This document shows, piece by piece, positions 35,892 to 35,955 of a DNA stretch of 35,955 bases. Each line of letters begins with the position of its first letter. The stretch's first letter is position 1. The translations under genes and the position numbers were made by a program. The notes beneath the pieces were generated by a model. The model was not told where the DNA came from and did not search any database. It saw nothing but the letters and a program-made list of their open reading frames with translations. Source of the stretch: a virus; the IMG/VR virus record IMGVR_UViG_3300047392_000229, positions 1 through 35,955 of that record; one strand, 5' to 3'.

Positions 35892-35955
35892 GGGTGGGGG
35901 CGCTGTGGCAGGGGAGATTCATACATATCCCCCTATCGATTAAGCACAAGACCCC
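35892..35955. other. Candidate packaging site (cos/pac) at the genome join
   Basis: GGGTGGGGG (35892-35900) is the reverse complement of CCCCCACCC (16-24) across the join. Within it AGGGG (35910-35914) faces CCCCT (35930-35934). CCCCCTATC (35929-35937) recurs at 26-34, each copy followed about 10 bases later by AAGACCCC or AAAGACCCC. It lies next to terS, the usual place for a packaging signal. Confidence 0.4.

Larger units (their letters stand above)
35390..35955. other. Non-coding region at the genome join
   Basis: No gene is visible between the leftward block and the terminase genes across the join (to position 105). From left to right it holds a GTACTC/GAGTAC dyad, the 14-base shared motif, an A/G-rich stretch with repeated AGGGAT words (about 35531-35616), a dyad-rich GTACAGTACTGGACC area, seven GGGTTTAC/GGGTTTCTAC repeats and G/C homopolymer dyads. 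Packaging signal, origin and promoters for both flanking operons may all lie here. Confidence 0.6.

Noticed and set aside
35892-35914. G-quadruplex in GGGTGGGGG...GGGG
   Set aside because: Only three clear runs of three or more G are present in this short stretch.
1-35955. Prophage or integrated element
   Set aside because: No integrase, attachment-site pair or host flanking genes were found, and the ends overlap as in a closed circle.

Overview
The window reads as one complete, circularly assembled genome of a small tailed phage, most likely a podovirus. The first 19 bases recur as the last 19 bases, so trimming the overlap gives about 35,936 bp. Nearly every base is coding, genes are short, and many are joined by ATGA or one-base overlaps. 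I see no integrase, lysogeny repressor, DNA or RNA polymerase, tRNA or CRISPR array. The simplest reading is a lytic phage that uses the host replisome and RNA polymerase. The head module (portal, major capsid, adaptor) resembles the SU10-type families, and the tail contains a P22 gp10-like nozzle or stabilisation protein. The small-protein repertoire is typical of phages and prophages of freshwater and soil Betaproteobacteria, but the host is an inference.

Layout. (1) Positions 106-22178, + strand, late genes: terminase subunits, a run of small basic proteins, portal, scaffold and major capsid protein. Then come a strong terminator, a glycosyltransferase-like protein, adaptor, repeat-rich and fibre-like proteins including a Peptidase_S74 self-cleaving fibre, the nozzle, three long ejection-type proteins, and a lysis end with a 3TM holin and a GH24 endolysin. 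(2) Positions 24353-22168, - strand: an early block with small conserved proteins, a DUF1071/Sak-like single-strand annealing protein, a small protein with an SSB-like acidic tip, a winged-helix-like protein and a MazG-like pyrophosphatase. (3) Positions 24463-31982, + strand: a divergent early block. It starts with a probably leaderless regulator pair and a highly structured non-coding stretch at about 25088-25495. It continues with a replication-type protein, a cytosine-5 methyltransferase gene that contains a second long open frame, RusA, a TagD-like nucleotidyltransferase, a protein with an RNA polymerase alpha-CTD-like domain, and a Ref-like HNH nuclease. (4) Positions 35389-32359, - strand: small proteins, many preceded by one repeated ribosome-binding leader. 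(5) Two gene-free regions, 31983-32358 and 35390-105 (through the join), flank block 4 and share GGGTTTACC/GGGTTTCTAC repeats.

How it fits together. Divergent early transcription would start in the 24.35-25.1 kb control region, where a winged-helix protein gene is flanked by inverted copies of AGTTTACAGT. A 14-base motif, TAGGACAAACCCTA, lies upstream of both leftward operons. Recombination proteins (annealing protein, RusA, Ref-like nuclease) plus a helicase-loader-type protein suggest replication by host enzymes with phage recombination. The best candidates for something undescribed are the pseudoknotted RNA at 25088-25241 and the structured leader after it, the doubly open methyltransferase gene, the alpha-CTD mimic, and the two predicted leaderless transcripts. 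All assignments come from reading sequence and recalled family features; no database search was possible.
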